Part shown: one piece after another, positions 53,381 to 63,008 of the stretch | How positions within the stretch are numbered: position 1 is the first letter of the stretch | Layout of the letters: every line of letters starts with the position of its first letter | From: JBOFIQ01 sp051654905 | GTDB lineage: Bacteria; Actinomycetota; Actinomycetes; Propionibacteriales; Propionibacteriaceae | DNA: 64,000 bases | Assembly: GCA_051654905.1 (NCBI GenBank) | Contig: JBOFYY010000158.1 | Location: 1 to 64,000, forward strand | Direction of reading: 5' to 3' | The notes under the pieces: model-generated | Database searches by the model: none | The model's input: the letters and a program-made list of their open reading frames with translations, nothing else | What the model was told of the DNA's origin: nothing | Program-made: the position numbers and the translations under genes

Positions 53381-55441
53381 ATGGTAGATACCACCGCACG
53401 CGACATCGTCGCGGGACTAGGTGGCCCTCAAAATATCGATAGTTTTACTCATTGCGCCACTCGGTTACGGTTTAATCTGCGCGATGCCAGCATTGTCGAT
53501 AAGGCCACTCTAGAATCCATTCCTGGCGTCATGGGCGCAGTAGCACAATCTGGTGATCGCTACCAAGTTGTTATCGGTGGCGCAGTAGCTACGATTTACA
53601 GCGAAATCAGCAATCTTCCTGAGATGAAAGGGATCGGCGCTGTTGGATCTGACGATGATGTAAAAGCCGCTGCTCGCGCTCAGGGTCCTCGCGGTAAATA
53701 CGCTTGGCTGGATAACTTCTTTGAATATCTTTCGGACTCATTCCGTCCCCTGCTAGGAGTTTTGCTGGGCGCTTCGCTCATCATTGCTTTTGCCGCAGTA
53801 CTTGATGCCCTAAAGATTGTGGATTTCCGCGCCGAAACTAAGCCTGCTAGCTGGGTTTTCGTCGATGCTATGTGGCGTTCGGTGTTCTACTTCTTACCCA
53901 TCATGGTTGCATATAATGCAGCAAAGAAACTGAAGATTGATCCGTGGACAGGAGCTGCGGTCATGGCTGCAGTCATGACTCCAAACTTCATGAGCTTGTC
54001 TAAAGCCGCCGGAACTGTATGTAGCAAGAACGCTACTTTGAACACAGAGTCCTGCATCGCTCAAATCTTTGGGCTCCCAATGCAGCTCAACGATTACGGC
54101 GGCCAGGTCTTCGTACCACTGATTATGGTGGCAATCTTAGCTCCGCTCTACAAGCTATTAACCAAGATTTTCCCCAAAAATATCCAGATGGTTTTTGTGC
54201 CCTTCCTTTCGATGGTCATCATGATTCCGCTCACAGCATTCCTGATCGGGCCCCTAGGAATTTGGCTCGGTTCTGGTATTGGAGCTGGTTTGGCATGGAT
54301 GAATACTCACGCGCCAATCGTCTTCGCTATTGCGATTCCGCTGCTCTATCCCTTCTTAGTGCCGCTGGGTCTACATTGGCCGTTGAACGCGCTCATGCTC
54401 ATGAACATCAAAACGTTGGGATATGACTTCATTCAAGGACCAATGGGTTCTTGGAACTTTGCCTGCTTTGGTGCTACTGCTGGTGTACTTTTCCTCTCAA
54501 TGCGAGATAAAGACGTAACTATGCGCCAGACTGCTTCGGGAGCTTTGGTAGCTGGCCTGCTAGGCGGTATTTCTGAGCCATCCCTCTACGGTATTCACTT
54601 ACGCTACAAGCGCATCTACCCACTCATGTTGGCTGGCTGTCTCGTTGGCGGTCTAATCACCGGTATCGGTGGCGGTCTGAAGACGAGTGCTTTCGTATTC
54701 ACTTCGCTACTAACTATCCCGGTTTTCTCCCCGATTCCGCTCTACGCCATCGCTATTCTTGCTGCCTTCTTGACTGCAATGATTCTGGTCATCGTTTTTG
54801 ATTACCGCACCGCTGAGCAGAAAGCTGAAGTTAAAGCAGCTGCCCTAGCTAACTCAGCTACATCAGCTGTAGCGGCAAAAACTGACGCGGTAGCACCAGC
54901 TGCTGCTTCCGTAGCTACCGCTACTGAAGCAGCTCCCAAAACAAAAGCAGTTAAAGCTGCCATGATGTCTGGAGCTATCACTCAGATAACTGCTCCAGTT
55001 TCTGGCAATGTCGTTGCACTATCGGACATTCCCGATCCAGTATTTGCTGCCGGCACTGTCGGTAAAGGTATTGGCATCGATCCCACTGGCGATCTGATCT
55101 TCGCCCCAGCGGCGGGCACCGTCGTAGTAGCTCAAGAAAGTGGTCACGCTTTTGGTTTGGCTCTCGACAATGGCATCGAGCTACTGATTCACGTCGGTAT
55201 CGATACTGTTCAGCTGGCAGGTAAAGGCTTCGAAGTTTTGGCACATGCCGGAGATCGTGTCGAAGCTGGCACTCCGCTAGTTCGTTTTGATCGCACCGTA
55301 ATCGAAGCCGCTGGCTACTCATTGATTACGCCAGTGCTTGTCACCAATCCGAAGAAATTCGGAGACGTGATTCAGGCTGCTGCTGGCAAGGTCGAAACTG
55401 GCACTGCGGTCTTTGTTGTGAACGCTAAGCCAGAAAAGTAA
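53381..55441 (+). CDS. PTS beta-glucoside/sucrose-family EIIBCA permease
   Basis: A single-chain sugar permease of 686 residues. The EIIB domain (1 to about 75) has the phospho-Cys25 in THCATRLRF. EIIC (about 110-475) has about 10 helices with GLHWPLNALMLMNI and GGISEPSLYGIHLRYKR, landmarks of the glucoside/sucrose EIIC type. An Ala/Thr-rich linker (about 485-540) leads to EIIA, whose phospho-His604 is in LLIHVGIDT. The sugar is not defined; beta-glucoside, sucrose or trehalose are candidates. The gene is monocistronic, ending at a good terminator, with no glycosidase or BglG regulator adjacent. Confidence 0.92.
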   Translation: MVDTTARDIVAGLGGPQNIDSFTHCATRLRFNLRDASIVDKATLESIPGVMGAVAQSGDRYQVVIGGAVATIYSEISNLPEMKGIGAVGSDDDVKAAARAQGPRGKYAWLDNFFEYLSDSFRPLLGVLLGASLIIAFAAVLDALKIVDFRAETKPASWVFVDAMWRSVFYFLPIMVAYNAAKKLKIDPWTGAAVMAAVMTPNFMSLSKAAGTVCSKNATLNTESCIAQIFGLPMQLNDYGGQVFVPLIMVAILAPLYKLLTKIFPKNIQMVFVPFLSMVIMIPLTAFLIGPLGIWLGSGIGAGLAWMNTHAPIVFAIAIPLLYPFLVPLGLHWPLNALMLMNIKTLGYDFIQGPMGSWNFACFGATAGVLFLSMRDKDVTMRQTASGALVAGLLGGISEPSLYGIHLRYKRIYPLMLAGCLVGGLITGIGGGLKTSAFVFTSLLTIPVFSPIPLYAIAILAAFLTAMILVIVFDYRTAEQKAEVKAAALANSATSAVAAKTDAVAPAAASVATATEAAPKTKAVKAAMMSGAITQITAPVSGNVVALSDIPDPVFAAGTVGKGIGIDPTGDLIFAPAAGTVVVAQESGHAFGLALDNGIELLIHVGIDTVQLAGKGFEVLAHAGDRVEAGTPLVRFDRTVIEAAGYSLITPVLVTNPKKFGDVIQAAAGKVETGTAVFVVNAKPEK

Positions 55442-55456
55442 AACCCTTTTAACATC

Positions 55457-55503
55457 ATTGTGGCCGCTCACCTTTTACAGATGGGCGGCCACAATTTTCT
55501 CGT
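55457..55503. terminator. Bidirectional terminator between EIIBCA and ptsH
   Basis: A perfect 11-bp stem (ATTGTGGCCGC at 55457-55467 with GCGGCCACAAT at 55485-55495), then TTTTCTCGT. It lies between convergent genes; the clearer T-run is on the plus side. Confidence 0.8.
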
Positions 55504-55529
55504 AAAATTGCTTCTACGAGATCATGATT

Positions 55530-55796
55530 CTATTCGGAATCGAGATCTTTCTCGATCAAAGCGGCGATCTCAGCAACCGCGTCTTCGTCATCAGACTCGA
55601 CAATGATTTTATCTCCGTGCTTAGCGCCCAAAGTCATAATAAGCATGCTAGAAGCGGCATCAATACCGTCTTTCTCACTGCCCTCAATCGTGAGAAGAAT
55701 CTCTTCGTCATACTCGCCTGCCGCATCAGCAATAACCGATGCTGGGCGGGCATGTAGACCCGTCTTAGCTCCCACAACAACTATTTTGCGTGCCAT
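55530..55796 (-). CDS. ptsH: PTS phosphocarrier HPr
   Basis: Small phosphocarrier of 88 residues between Enzyme I and EIIA. GLHARPA contains phospho-His15, and AASSMLIMTLGA contains the regulatory-Ser region (about Ser49). An HPr kinase site is not needed in actinobacteria. CGGAG lies 8 bases before the ATG. It is convergent with the EIIBCA gene and monocistronic. ptsH is not linked to ptsI in one operon. Confidence 0.95.
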   Translation of the reverse strand: MARKIVVVGAKTGLHARPASVIADAAGEYDEEILLTIEGSEKDGIDAASSMLIMTLGAKHGDKIIVESDDEDAVAEIAALIEKDLDSE

Positions 55797-55914
55797 TGTT
55801 TAACTCCGTTCATTACCCAGACCGCGATGTCCCGCGATGCTGTCACTCTTTCAGTGTGCCAGTTTTTGTCGCTCCAAGGATAGAAATCTCAAAGCTGGCA
55901 GATTATTTCCTAGC

Positions 55915-58900
55915 TCACCCCTCTGTCACTACAACCGGGAATAACGCTTCGATCACCTGATGCGCCCAATCCAGCATCTCCTGATCTCGTAACGTTGTCC
56001 CCCCAATACGGGCAGTCGTAGGTGCCGGGATCAATATGAGTTCTGGTTTGATAACAACTCCCGGATAGAGCCGCTGTGCTCGTAACTGCCGAGATTCTGG
56101 CAGCTCTGCTGGAGCAAAGCGAATGAACTTTCCTTGCGTCACGATGTCAGTCACCCCATGTTCGCGGGCAAAAACTCGGAGACGAGCAACGTCTAAGAGC
56201 GATTCTGCCTGCGGCGGGAGCGTACCGTAGCGGTCAGCAAGCTCGGCTCTTACCGCTTCAATATCGGCTTCGCTGCGTACCTGCGCTAGCCGTTTATACA
56301 TCTCCAGCCGCAATCGCTCACTTTCGACGTAGGTGGCAGGTAGTAGCGCATCTACTGGAAGCTCAACTTTCATTTCTGCTTCAACTGCTACTTCTGGTCC
56401 GTCTCGGAACTGGGTAACAGCTTCGCCGACTAAACGAATGTAAAGATCAAAACCAACATCAGCAATATGTCCTGATTGCTCACCACCTAAGAGGTTTCCA
56501 GCCCCTCGGATTTCTAGATCTTTCATAGCAATAGCCATGCCTGCCCCTAAATCGGTATGGGCTGACATAGTAGCTAATCGGTCGTGAGCAGTTTGCGTCA
56601 AAGACTTTTCTGGCGGGTATAGGAAATAGGCATAAGCCCGTTCTCTACTACGCCCGACGCGGCCTCGTAGCTGGTGTAATTGCGATAGCCCTAGCAGGTC
56701 TGCGCGTTCAATCAAGAGTGTATTTGCAGTAGAAATATCTAGACCCGCTTCGACGATCGTCGTCGCAACCAGTACATCTGCGCGGCGCTCCCAAAAATCC
56801 ACCATGACTTGTTCCAGTTGGCGTTCATTCATTTGTCCATGAGCTGTCACAACTCGTGCTTCTGGAACTAGCTCTCGGATTCTTGCCGCAGCTTTTTCAA
56901 TAGATTGTACCCGGTTATGGACGTAGAAAACTTGTCCCTCGCGCGCTAGTTCTCTACGAATTGCAGCGGTTACTTGTCCGTCATCGTAGGGTCCAGCAAA
57001 AGTTAATACTGGGTGACGTTCTTCGGGCGGCGTCGCTATGACTGACATCTCGCGGATCCCAGTAATTGCCATTTCGAGAGTACGCGGGATTGGAGTAGCT
57101 GACATCGCTAACACATCGACATTTAGTCGTAGCTGTTTCAGCGCTTCTTTATGTTCGACGCCGAAACGTTGTTCTTCGTCGATGATCACTAAACCTAAAT
57201 CTTTAAACCCAATCTCTTTAGAAAGTAATCGGTGAGTGCCAATGGCAACATCTACTGCTCCACTGCGAATACCATCTTTAACTTTGGTTATCTCGGCATC
57301 ACTTTGGAATCGCGACATTTTAGCTACTGTCACCGGAAAACCCGAATAACGTTCAGCGAAAGTATTCCAATGCTGCTGCACCAACAAAGTAGTAGGAACC
57401 AGAACAGCTACTTGTTTACCATCTTGCACTGCTTTGAACGCTGCTCGTACCGCGATCTCGGTTTTTCCATAACCGACATCGCCACAAATCAATCGATCCA
57501 TCGGAACGATCTGTTCCATGTCTTGTTTAACTTCATCGATACAGGCGAGCTGATCGGGAGTTTCTACATATGAGAAAGCGTCTTCTAGTTCGCGCTGCCA
57601 AACTGTATCTGGGCTAAATGCGTGCCCTTTTGAGGCCTGACGTGCTGCATATAGTTTGATGAGTTCAGCCGCAATTTCTTTGACAGCTTTTTTAGCGCGA
57701 GTTTTACGTTTATTCCAGTCCGAGCCACCCAATTTATCTAAGGTTGGGGCTTCACCACCAACATAACGAGTCACTAGATCTAGTTGATCCATCGGCACAT
57801 AAAGCATATCGCCAGGCTGTCCCCGCTTGGAGCTAGCGTATTGCACAACTAGATAATCTCGGGTGGCATTCGCAACAGTTCGCTGCACCATTTCGATGTA
57901 TCGTCCCACCCCATGGGATTCGTGTACAACGGGATCACCTGGGGTAAGTTCCAGCGGATCAATCTGCTTTTTACGACGAGTGGGCATTCGTCGATCTGCC
58001 TTATCTGCAGCTTGGGCACCAGCTAGATCACCTGCTGTTAGCAGCGCTAATTTGATATCGGGAACCAATACTCCGTGACGAAGTTGTGCAGTAACAATAG
58101 TTACTACGCCTGCGGCTGGTTCTGCCAGTAGGGATTCTTCAATCGTTACTGAAACATCGTGCTCTCGCAGTACTTCTGCTAATCGTTTCCCCAGCCCATG
58201 GCCTTCGACGCTGAGCACTACTCGCCAGTTATCAGCTAGGAATTGTCGGATTTGCGCTACCGCGGCTGCTACGTCACCGCGCCAAGTCGGAGCAGGTTCA
58301 GCGACGATGGTGTACGAATCTACGCCAGCGCCAAGATCTTCGTCGGGCTGTTCTTCAACAGTCCCCGAGTTAAAAGGCGATAACGTCCACCAACCCATTC
58401 CTCGTTCTAAAGCATGAGCTCTTACGTCAGCTAAGCTGCGATAAGCAGCAGAGCCTAGGTCAATTGGAGCTTTACCTCCAGCAGCTGCTGCCGCCCAAGA
58501 TGCTCGCAGGAACTCTTTGCTTGTTGCCACTAAATCTATTGCGCGCGAACGTACTAATTCTGGATCAGCAACCATTACTAATGTGTCACTAGGCATCACA
58601 TCAACTAGTAATTCCATGCCGTCGACGAGCGCCGGAGCTAGCGCTTCCATGCCGTCTACAGCATGACCGGCAGCAATCCGCTCTAGCATTTCAGAAAGCT
58701 CTGGGTGGTCGGTAATTAACGACTCAGCCCGCTGTCGCACTACAGAGGTTAGGAGTAGTTCTCGACAAGGAGTGGCTACTACTTCAGTCAGTAATTCGGA
58801 GGTAGAACGTTGATCGGCAACTGTAAAGCTAGCTATTTCTTCAATGACATCACCGAAGAAATCGATACGTACTGGATGTTCTAAAGTCGGCGGGAAAACA

Positions 58901-59460
58901 TCGACGATGCCGCCACGTACTGCAAACTCCCCGCGTCGCTCTACTAAATCCACTCGGGTATATGCCGCATCAACAAGATCGCGGGCTAACTCAGCAATGT
59001 CATATTCTTGTCCCTGCACTAGCTGCACTGGACGTAGCTGCGCCAACCCTTTAACTTGTGGCTGCAACACTGACCTAACTGGCGCTACGACGATACGTGG
59101 TGCCGCGATAGTGTCAGTACCTGCCAGTCGTCGTAGTACTGCTAACCGTTTTCCTACGGTGTCAGAACGTGGCGAAAGTCTTTCATGTGGCAAGGTTTCC
59201 CATGCTGGATAGTATGCGACAGCATCTTCGCCCATCAACGAAGAAAGTTCATCGGTAAGAGCTTCTGCTTCGCGATATGTTGACATCACAAGCAGAATCG
59301 GACGCGTTGATTCTTGCGATAGCGCCGCAACTAATAGTGGACGTAATGCTGCTGGGGAAGTCAGATCCAATGCCACTTGAGAACGACGCCTAGCATCGCT
59401 CAATGCTGCTGCTACACGAGAATCATTCGCAAGGATATTAACTAGGCTGGGATGGCTCAC
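55915..59460 (-). CDS. mfd: Transcription-repair coupling factor Mfd
   Basis: Displaces stalled RNA polymerase and recruits UvrA. The 1181 residues have the normal size and order. The N-terminal UvrB-homology module (1 to about 330) is followed by an RNA polymerase-interacting (CarD-like) domain containing GDPVVHESHGVGRYIEM. The RecG-like helicase has GDVGYGKTEIAVRAAF (Walker A), IIDEEQRFGVEHKE (DEEQ) and SATPIPRTLEM. The TRG motif (LRGRVGRSRERAYAY region) and a C-terminal auto-inhibitory domain (VESERLRLEMYKRLAQ) complete it. It is divergent from the PrsW-like gene. Confidence 0.96.
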   Translation of the reverse strand: MSHPSLVNILANDSRVAAALSDARRRSQVALDLTSPAALRPLLVAALSQESTRPILLVMSTYREAEALTDELSSLMGEDAVAYYPAWETLPHERLSPRSDTVGKRLAVLRRLAGTDTIAAPRIVVAPVRSVLQPQVKGLAQLRPVQLVQGQEYDIAELARDLVDAAYTRVDLVERRGEFAVRGGIVDVFPPTLEHPVRIDFFGDVIEEIASFTVADQRSTSELLTEVVATPCRELLLTSVVRQRAESLITDHPELSEMLERIAAGHAVDGMEALAPALVDGMELLVDVMPSDTLVMVADPELVRSRAIDLVATSKEFLRASWAAAAAGGKAPIDLGSAAYRSLADVRAHALERGMGWWTLSPFNSGTVEEQPDEDLGAGVDSYTIVAEPAPTWRGDVAAAVAQIRQFLADNWRVVLSVEGHGLGKRLAEVLREHDVSVTIEESLLAEPAAGVVTIVTAQLRHGVLVPDIKLALLTAGDLAGAQAADKADRRMPTRRKKQIDPLELTPGDPVVHESHGVGRYIEMVQRTVANATRDYLVVQYASSKRGQPGDMLYVPMDQLDLVTRYVGGEAPTLDKLGGSDWNKRKTRAKKAVKEIAAELIKLYAARQASKGHAFSPDTVWQRELEDAFSYVETPDQLACIDEVKQDMEQIVPMDRLICGDVGYGKTEIAVRAAFKAVQDGKQVAVLVPTTLLVQQHWNTFAERYSGFPVTVAKMSRFQSDAEITKVKDGIRSGAVDVAIGTHRLLSKEIGFKDLGLVIIDEEQRFGVEHKEALKQLRLNVDVLAMSATPIPRTLEMAITGIREMSVIATPPEERHPVLTFAGPYDDGQVTAAIRRELAREGQVFYVHNRVQSIEKAAARIRELVPEARVVTAHGQMNERQLEQVMVDFWERRADVLVATTIVEAGLDISTANTLLIERADLLGLSQLHQLRGRVGRSRERAYAYFLYPPEKSLTQTAHDRLATMSAHTDLGAGMAIAMKDLEIRGAGNLLGGEQSGHIADVGFDLYIRLVGEAVTQFRDGPEVAVEAEMKVELPVDALLPATYVESERLRLEMYKRLAQVRSEADIEAVRAELADRYGTLPPQAESLLDVARLRVFAREHGVTDIVTQGKFIRFAPAELPESRQLRAQRLYPGVVIKPELILIPAPTTARIGGTTLRDQEMLDWAHQVIEALFPVVVTEG

Positions 59461-59523
59461 ATATCTAAACTTACCGTGTGAAATAGCAGCGAGTGACCTG
59501 ACAAGCCCCGTATTATCACTTAT

Positions 59524-60915
59524 GTGACTTTGCCACAGATCCCCCAGCCCGGATTACCTCAGGTAGGTATCACTTCGTCGGAATCATCATTCCCTCACCA
59601 GAATCAGGTAGCGCAACCAATTCCTGGCTGGCGACCGCCTGCGGCTGACCGCAATAAAAAACTTATCTCTAGTATGGTTTTGCTTGTTGTGGCAGGAGTG
59701 CTATCAGGTTTACTCACCGTACATGCGCTTGGCAATGGCATCGTAGGTTTTCTGTTAGGGATTCTGCCTTGCACAGTTTTTCTAGCTATTGCTTCATTTT
59801 GTTATATCTGGCTTGACCGCTGGGAACCAGAACCATGGCTAAATCTAGTTTTAGCATTCCTCTGGGGTGGTGGTATCGCGACTGGCTTTGCGATACTTGT
59901 CCAGATATTTGAGGGAGCTGTAGGTTTACTTCCTGACGAATTTGCTATGGCTGTTATTCAGGCTCCTATCGCCGAAGAGCTCGGCAAAGGCTCGCTACTA
60001 TTTCTGATGGTATTAACAATCCGACGACATGAAATGAACTCTCTAGTTGATTACATGGTCTATGCCGGGTTCGTCGGGCTAGGTTTTGCCTATGTTGAAG
60101 ATCTACTCTATTTTTCTCGTGCTGAAAGTTTCCTTGGTACAGCTTTCATGATTGTAATAAGACTGTTTATGGGGATTTTTGCTCATCCGCTCTTTACATC
60201 AACGACGGCTTTTGGTCTATATCTAGCTCGCAAAAAAACCGGTACAACTCGGTACTTGTACGCCTTAAGCGGTTTACTTCTGGCCATGGCTTGCCACGGA
60301 ACTTGGAATGGCTCTGCATCATTTGGGTTTGGAGTTTTCATATCAGTTTATTTCTTAATAATGGTTCCTCTTTTTGTACTAGCGGTCATAGTAGCAATCA
60401 ATAGTCGCAAAGCTGAAGGAGTTGCTTTACAAAGTCAGCTCCCAACATTAGTAAGACAAAATCTGCTTAGCCCAGCTGAGGCGGCATGGTTTAGCAATCT
60501 CGATAATCGTCGGCTACGCATTAAGCAGGCTCAGATGCTGCCATCAGGAAAAGCTGGTGCGCACGCGCTCGCACGTTGGATAGATGCTTTGACTGAACTA
60601 GCTTTCCTACGTCAGCGCCTTGATCGCGGTGAAGTCACAGCACAGCGACTCTCCGAACACCAAGAGCTAATGAACTACGTCATTGGTCAGCGAATGGCAG
60701 CAGATCATGTTATTAGCGGTCTGGTTGGGGCACCTCTTACCCCTACTATTATGCCGCAATCAGTTGGCTACCCGTACCCTGTCGCATCGCAGCCCCAGTA
60801 TCCTGTAGCGCAGCCTCAGTATCCTGCCACATCGCAGCAAGCTAATTTTTACCCATACGCTCCTAGTACGCCACCACAGCAGGCTAATTACCCTTATTAC
60901 CGCAACGAAAGCTAA
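59524..60915 (+). CDS. PrsW-family intramembrane metalloprotease-like protein
   Basis: A membrane protein of 463 residues with about 9 hydrophobic helices (about 45-300). PIAEELGKGSLLF holds the EExxK-like pair Glu151/Glu152. GLGFAYVEDLLYF, HPLFTSTTAFGL and ACHGTWNG supply the other conserved polar residues of the PrsW/CAAX protease superfamily. The last 60 residues are made of YPYP/QPQYP/QQANYPYY-type repeats and are probably disordered. GTG 59524 lacks a clear ribosome binding site. Targets such as anti-sigma factors are inferred from PrsW and not shown here. Confidence 0.85.
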   Translation: MTLPQIPQPGLPQVGITSSESSFPHQNQVAQPIPGWRPPAADRNKKLISSMVLLVVAGVLSGLLTVHALGNGIVGFLLGILPCTVFLAIASFCYIWLDRWEPEPWLNLVLAFLWGGGIATGFAILVQIFEGAVGLLPDEFAMAVIQAPIAEELGKGSLLFLMVLTIRRHEMNSLVDYMVYAGFVGLGFAYVEDLLYFSRAESFLGTAFMIVIRLFMGIFAHPLFTSTTAFGLYLARKKTGTTRYLYALSGLLLAMACHGTWNGSASFGFGVFISVYFLIMVPLFVLAVIVAINSRKAEGVALQSQLPTLVRQNLLSPAEAAWFSNLDNRRLRIKQAQMLPSGKAGAHALARWIDALTELAFLRQRLDRGEVTAQRLSEHQELMNYVIGQRMAADHVISGLVGAPLTPTIMPQSVGYPYPVASQPQYPVAQPQYPATSQQANFYPYAPSTPPQQANYPYYRNES

Positions 60916-60919
60916 GGGC

Positions 60920-61522
60920 CTAGGTATTGTGACGGTTCTGTGCGAAGGGCAGTCCGCCAGCGATCAAGTCTGCTACGGCATCTGCCGCATTAGCTACATT
61001 CAGCGCTAGTTCTTCTCGTAAGCTGTTAGCAAAGTTTTGTAGCACGAAATCAGCTACCGCCATCTGACCGGGTGGACGGCCAATTCCTACTCGGATACGG
61101 AAAAAGTCACCAGTTGCGATACTGGCACGAATAGATTTCAACCCGTTGTGACCATTGTCGCCGCCACCGCGCTTAAGCCGTAGCATCGAAAAATCAATAT
61201 CCAGTTCGTCGTGAATCACGATGAGGTGTTCTGGATCAGCTCCCACATATTTCATGACGCTAGATACTGGGCCGCCAGACTCATTCATATAGGAGCGAGA
61301 TTTCATCAATGCGACGCGGTCGGCGTCAGCACCGATACCTCCCCAGCCAGTAGCAGCTAGTCGGGTAGTAGCTACCTCAGCACGTATTCCTTTCGGAACC
61401 GAAAAACTACTTTGCGCCCGACGCGCAATCTCATCAACCACCATATAACCAACATTGTGCCGGTTATATGAGTAGGTCGGGCCCGGATTACCGAGCCCGA
61501 CCACTAGCCATGTTGCAGGCAT
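60920..61522 (-). CDS. pth: Peptidyl-tRNA hydrolase
   Basis: Frees tRNA from prematurely released peptidyl-tRNA. It has 200 residues. Motifs are LVVGLGNPGPTYSYNRHNVGYMV (with catalytic His), LMKSRSYMNESGGPV, VIHDELDIDF and KRGGGDNGHNGLKSI. IRVGIGRP is also seen. It lies 25 bases after rplY on the same strand. This pair is widely conserved in bacteria. Confidence 0.96.
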   Translation of the reverse strand: MPATWLVVGLGNPGPTYSYNRHNVGYMVVDEIARRAQSSFSVPKGIRAEVATTRLAATGWGGIGADADRVALMKSRSYMNESGGPVSSVMKYVGADPEHLIVIHDELDIDFSMLRLKRGGGDNGHNGLKSIRASIATGDFFRIRVGIGRPPGQMAVADFVLQNFANSLREELALNVANAADAVADLIAGGLPFAQNRHNT

Positions 61523-61547
61523 TATTGATACCTCAGATACTTTCGCC

Positions 61548-61835
61548 TTACTTGGCGATCATGAGGTCAACATGCTCTATGAAACCCTTGATCGGGTCGC
61601 GCTGAATCTGCTTGGGGGTAGCAACGATGGTCTTGCCGCCCTCAATCTCGATGGTCAGTACGACGCCAGCCTTGCGTAGCGCAAGCAGGGTGTCGTGATG
61701 CGGAAGCGCAATGTGCATGGGCTCCATGCCGGCACCGTAAACAACAGCAGGAACCTGTCCATCACGACGTAGACGACGGGCAGCGCCCTTACCGAAATCT
61801 TCACGAGCCACGGCTGAAAGCTTTACTTCGCTCAT
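61548..61835 (-). CDS. rplY: 50S ribosomal protein L25 (short form)
   Basis: Binds 5S rRNA. 95 residues, the short form without the long CTC-type C-terminal domain usual in many actinobacteria. It begins MSEVKLSAVAREDFGKGAARRLR and contains VPAVVYGAG. ATG 61835 is preferred: AAGGAG lies 9 bases upstream, whereas the ATG at 61844 overlaps that box. It is upstream of pth. Confidence 0.93.
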   Translation of the reverse strand: MSEVKLSAVAREDFGKGAARRLRRDGQVPAVVYGAGMEPMHIALPHHDTLLALRKAGVVLTIEIEGGKTIVATPKQIQRDPIKGFIEHVDLMIAK

Positions 61836-61975
61836 AGTTATCATCTCCTTCTACCTAGAAACTGTGGATACCAGCCAGGGAGGATTTATCCCGTCGATAA
61901 CGGACTTTTCAGTCCCTCGCCGGGCTAGCTCACCTAGTCTAACGTGCCTATCGAATAGTGTCTAACCCAGATACA

Positions 61976-62011
61976 ACAGTGGTCTAGACTCGTTAGAGCC
62001 TAGACCACTGT
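61976..62011 (-). terminator. Terminator after prs
   Basis: A perfect 12-bp outer stem (ACAGTGGTCTAG at 61976-61987 with CTAGACCACTGT at 62000-62011), reinforced by the inner ACTC/GAGC-like pairing. It lies 17 bases after the prs stop. The T-run is weak. Confidence 0.7.
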
Positions 62012-62027
62012 ATGAAGTTATGGATTG

Positions 62028-63008
62028 TTAGCTAACACCATCAAAAAGTTCAGTTACTGACCCGTCGACAAATACTGCCTGAATTGCCTTAGCGATCAGT
62101 GGAGCAATAGAAAGAACCGTTAGCTTATCTAGCTTGGATTGCGCTTCAGAAGTAGGCAACGTATTAGTGACGATGACTTCTTCAAAAGCAGAATCGTGCA
62201 ACCGCTGAATAGCTGGCCCGGAAAGAACTGGGTGAGTAGCTGCAGCAATAACAGATTTAGCACCCATATCTTTAAGAGCCTGTGCTGCTAAACAAATAGT
62301 GCCACCGGTATCAATCATGTCATCGACCAGCAAACAAATCTTGCCTTTAACATCACCAACAACTTCACTAACTTCCACAGTGTTGGCCTTATTCGGGTCT
62401 CGACGCTTGTGAATGATCGCCAAGCTACAGCCCAGACGATCTGTCCACATATCGGCAAGACGTACTCGGCCAGCATCTGGTGATACCACTACCAGATCTT
62501 CACACGGATAACGCTCAGCTACGTAGTCAGCCAGCACCGGAAGCGACCACAAGTGATCAACCGGGCCGTCGAAGAAACCTTGGATCTGAGCTGCGTGTAA
62601 ATCAATGGACATGATGCGATGAGCGCCAGCAGCTTTGTATAGATCTGCTACTAGACGGGCTGAAATCGGTTCTCGTCCAATATGTTTCTTGTCTTGACGC
62701 GCGTAGGGGTAGAACGGAGATACCGCGGTGATTCGCTTAGCTGAGGCGCGCTTCAGAGCATCAATCATAATGAGCTGCTCCATAAGCCACTCATTGACTG
62801 GTGCAGCATGAGCTTGAATCACAAAAGCATCCGAGCCACGAACTGATTCCTCGAACCGCACATAAATCTCTGAATTGGCATAGGCCAAAGCGCGGGTAGG
62901 AACGATATCAACTCCCAAAACTTCAGCTACTTCCTGAGCTAACTCAGGATAGGCGCGACCCGAAAAGAGCATCAGGTGCTTATCATTGGGACGAGTGACG
63001 CCGCTCAC
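62028..63008 (-). CDS. prs: Ribose-phosphate pyrophosphokinase
   Basis: Makes PRPP from ribose-5-phosphate and ATP for purine, pyrimidine, NAD, His and Trp synthesis. The 326 residues carry RFEESVRGSDAFVIQ, PFYPYARQDKKHIGREPISA, SVIDLHAAQIQGF-like MSIDLHAAQIQGFF, VVSPDAGRV, HKRRDPNK and VDDMIDTGGTI (PRPP-binding loop). It overlaps glmU by 4 bases, so the two are translationally coupled; an ordinary pair in actinobacteria. Confidence 0.96.
   Translation of the reverse strand: MSGVTRPNDKHLMLFSGRAYPELAQEVAEVLGVDIVPTRALAYANSEIYVRFEESVRGSDAFVIQAHAAPVNEWLMEQLIMIDALKRASAKRITAVSPFYPYARQDKKHIGREPISARLVADLYKAAGAHRIMSIDLHAAQIQGFFDGPVDHLWSLPVLADYVAERYPCEDLVVVSPDAGRVRLADMWTDRLGCSLAIIHKRRDPNKANTVEVSEVVGDVKGKICLLVDDMIDTGGTICLAAQALKDMGAKSVIAAATHPVLSGPAIQRLHDSAFEEVIVTNTLPTSEAQSKLDKLTVLSIAPLIAKAIQAVFVDGSVTELFDGVS

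Noticed and set aside
57232..57573. 113-codon frame opposite mfd
   Set aside because: Antisense shadow within a well-conserved helicase domain.
60755..60912. Possible short tandem DNA repeat or CRISPR-like array
   Set aside because: The repeats encode a low-complexity protein tail and are irregular, without spacers.
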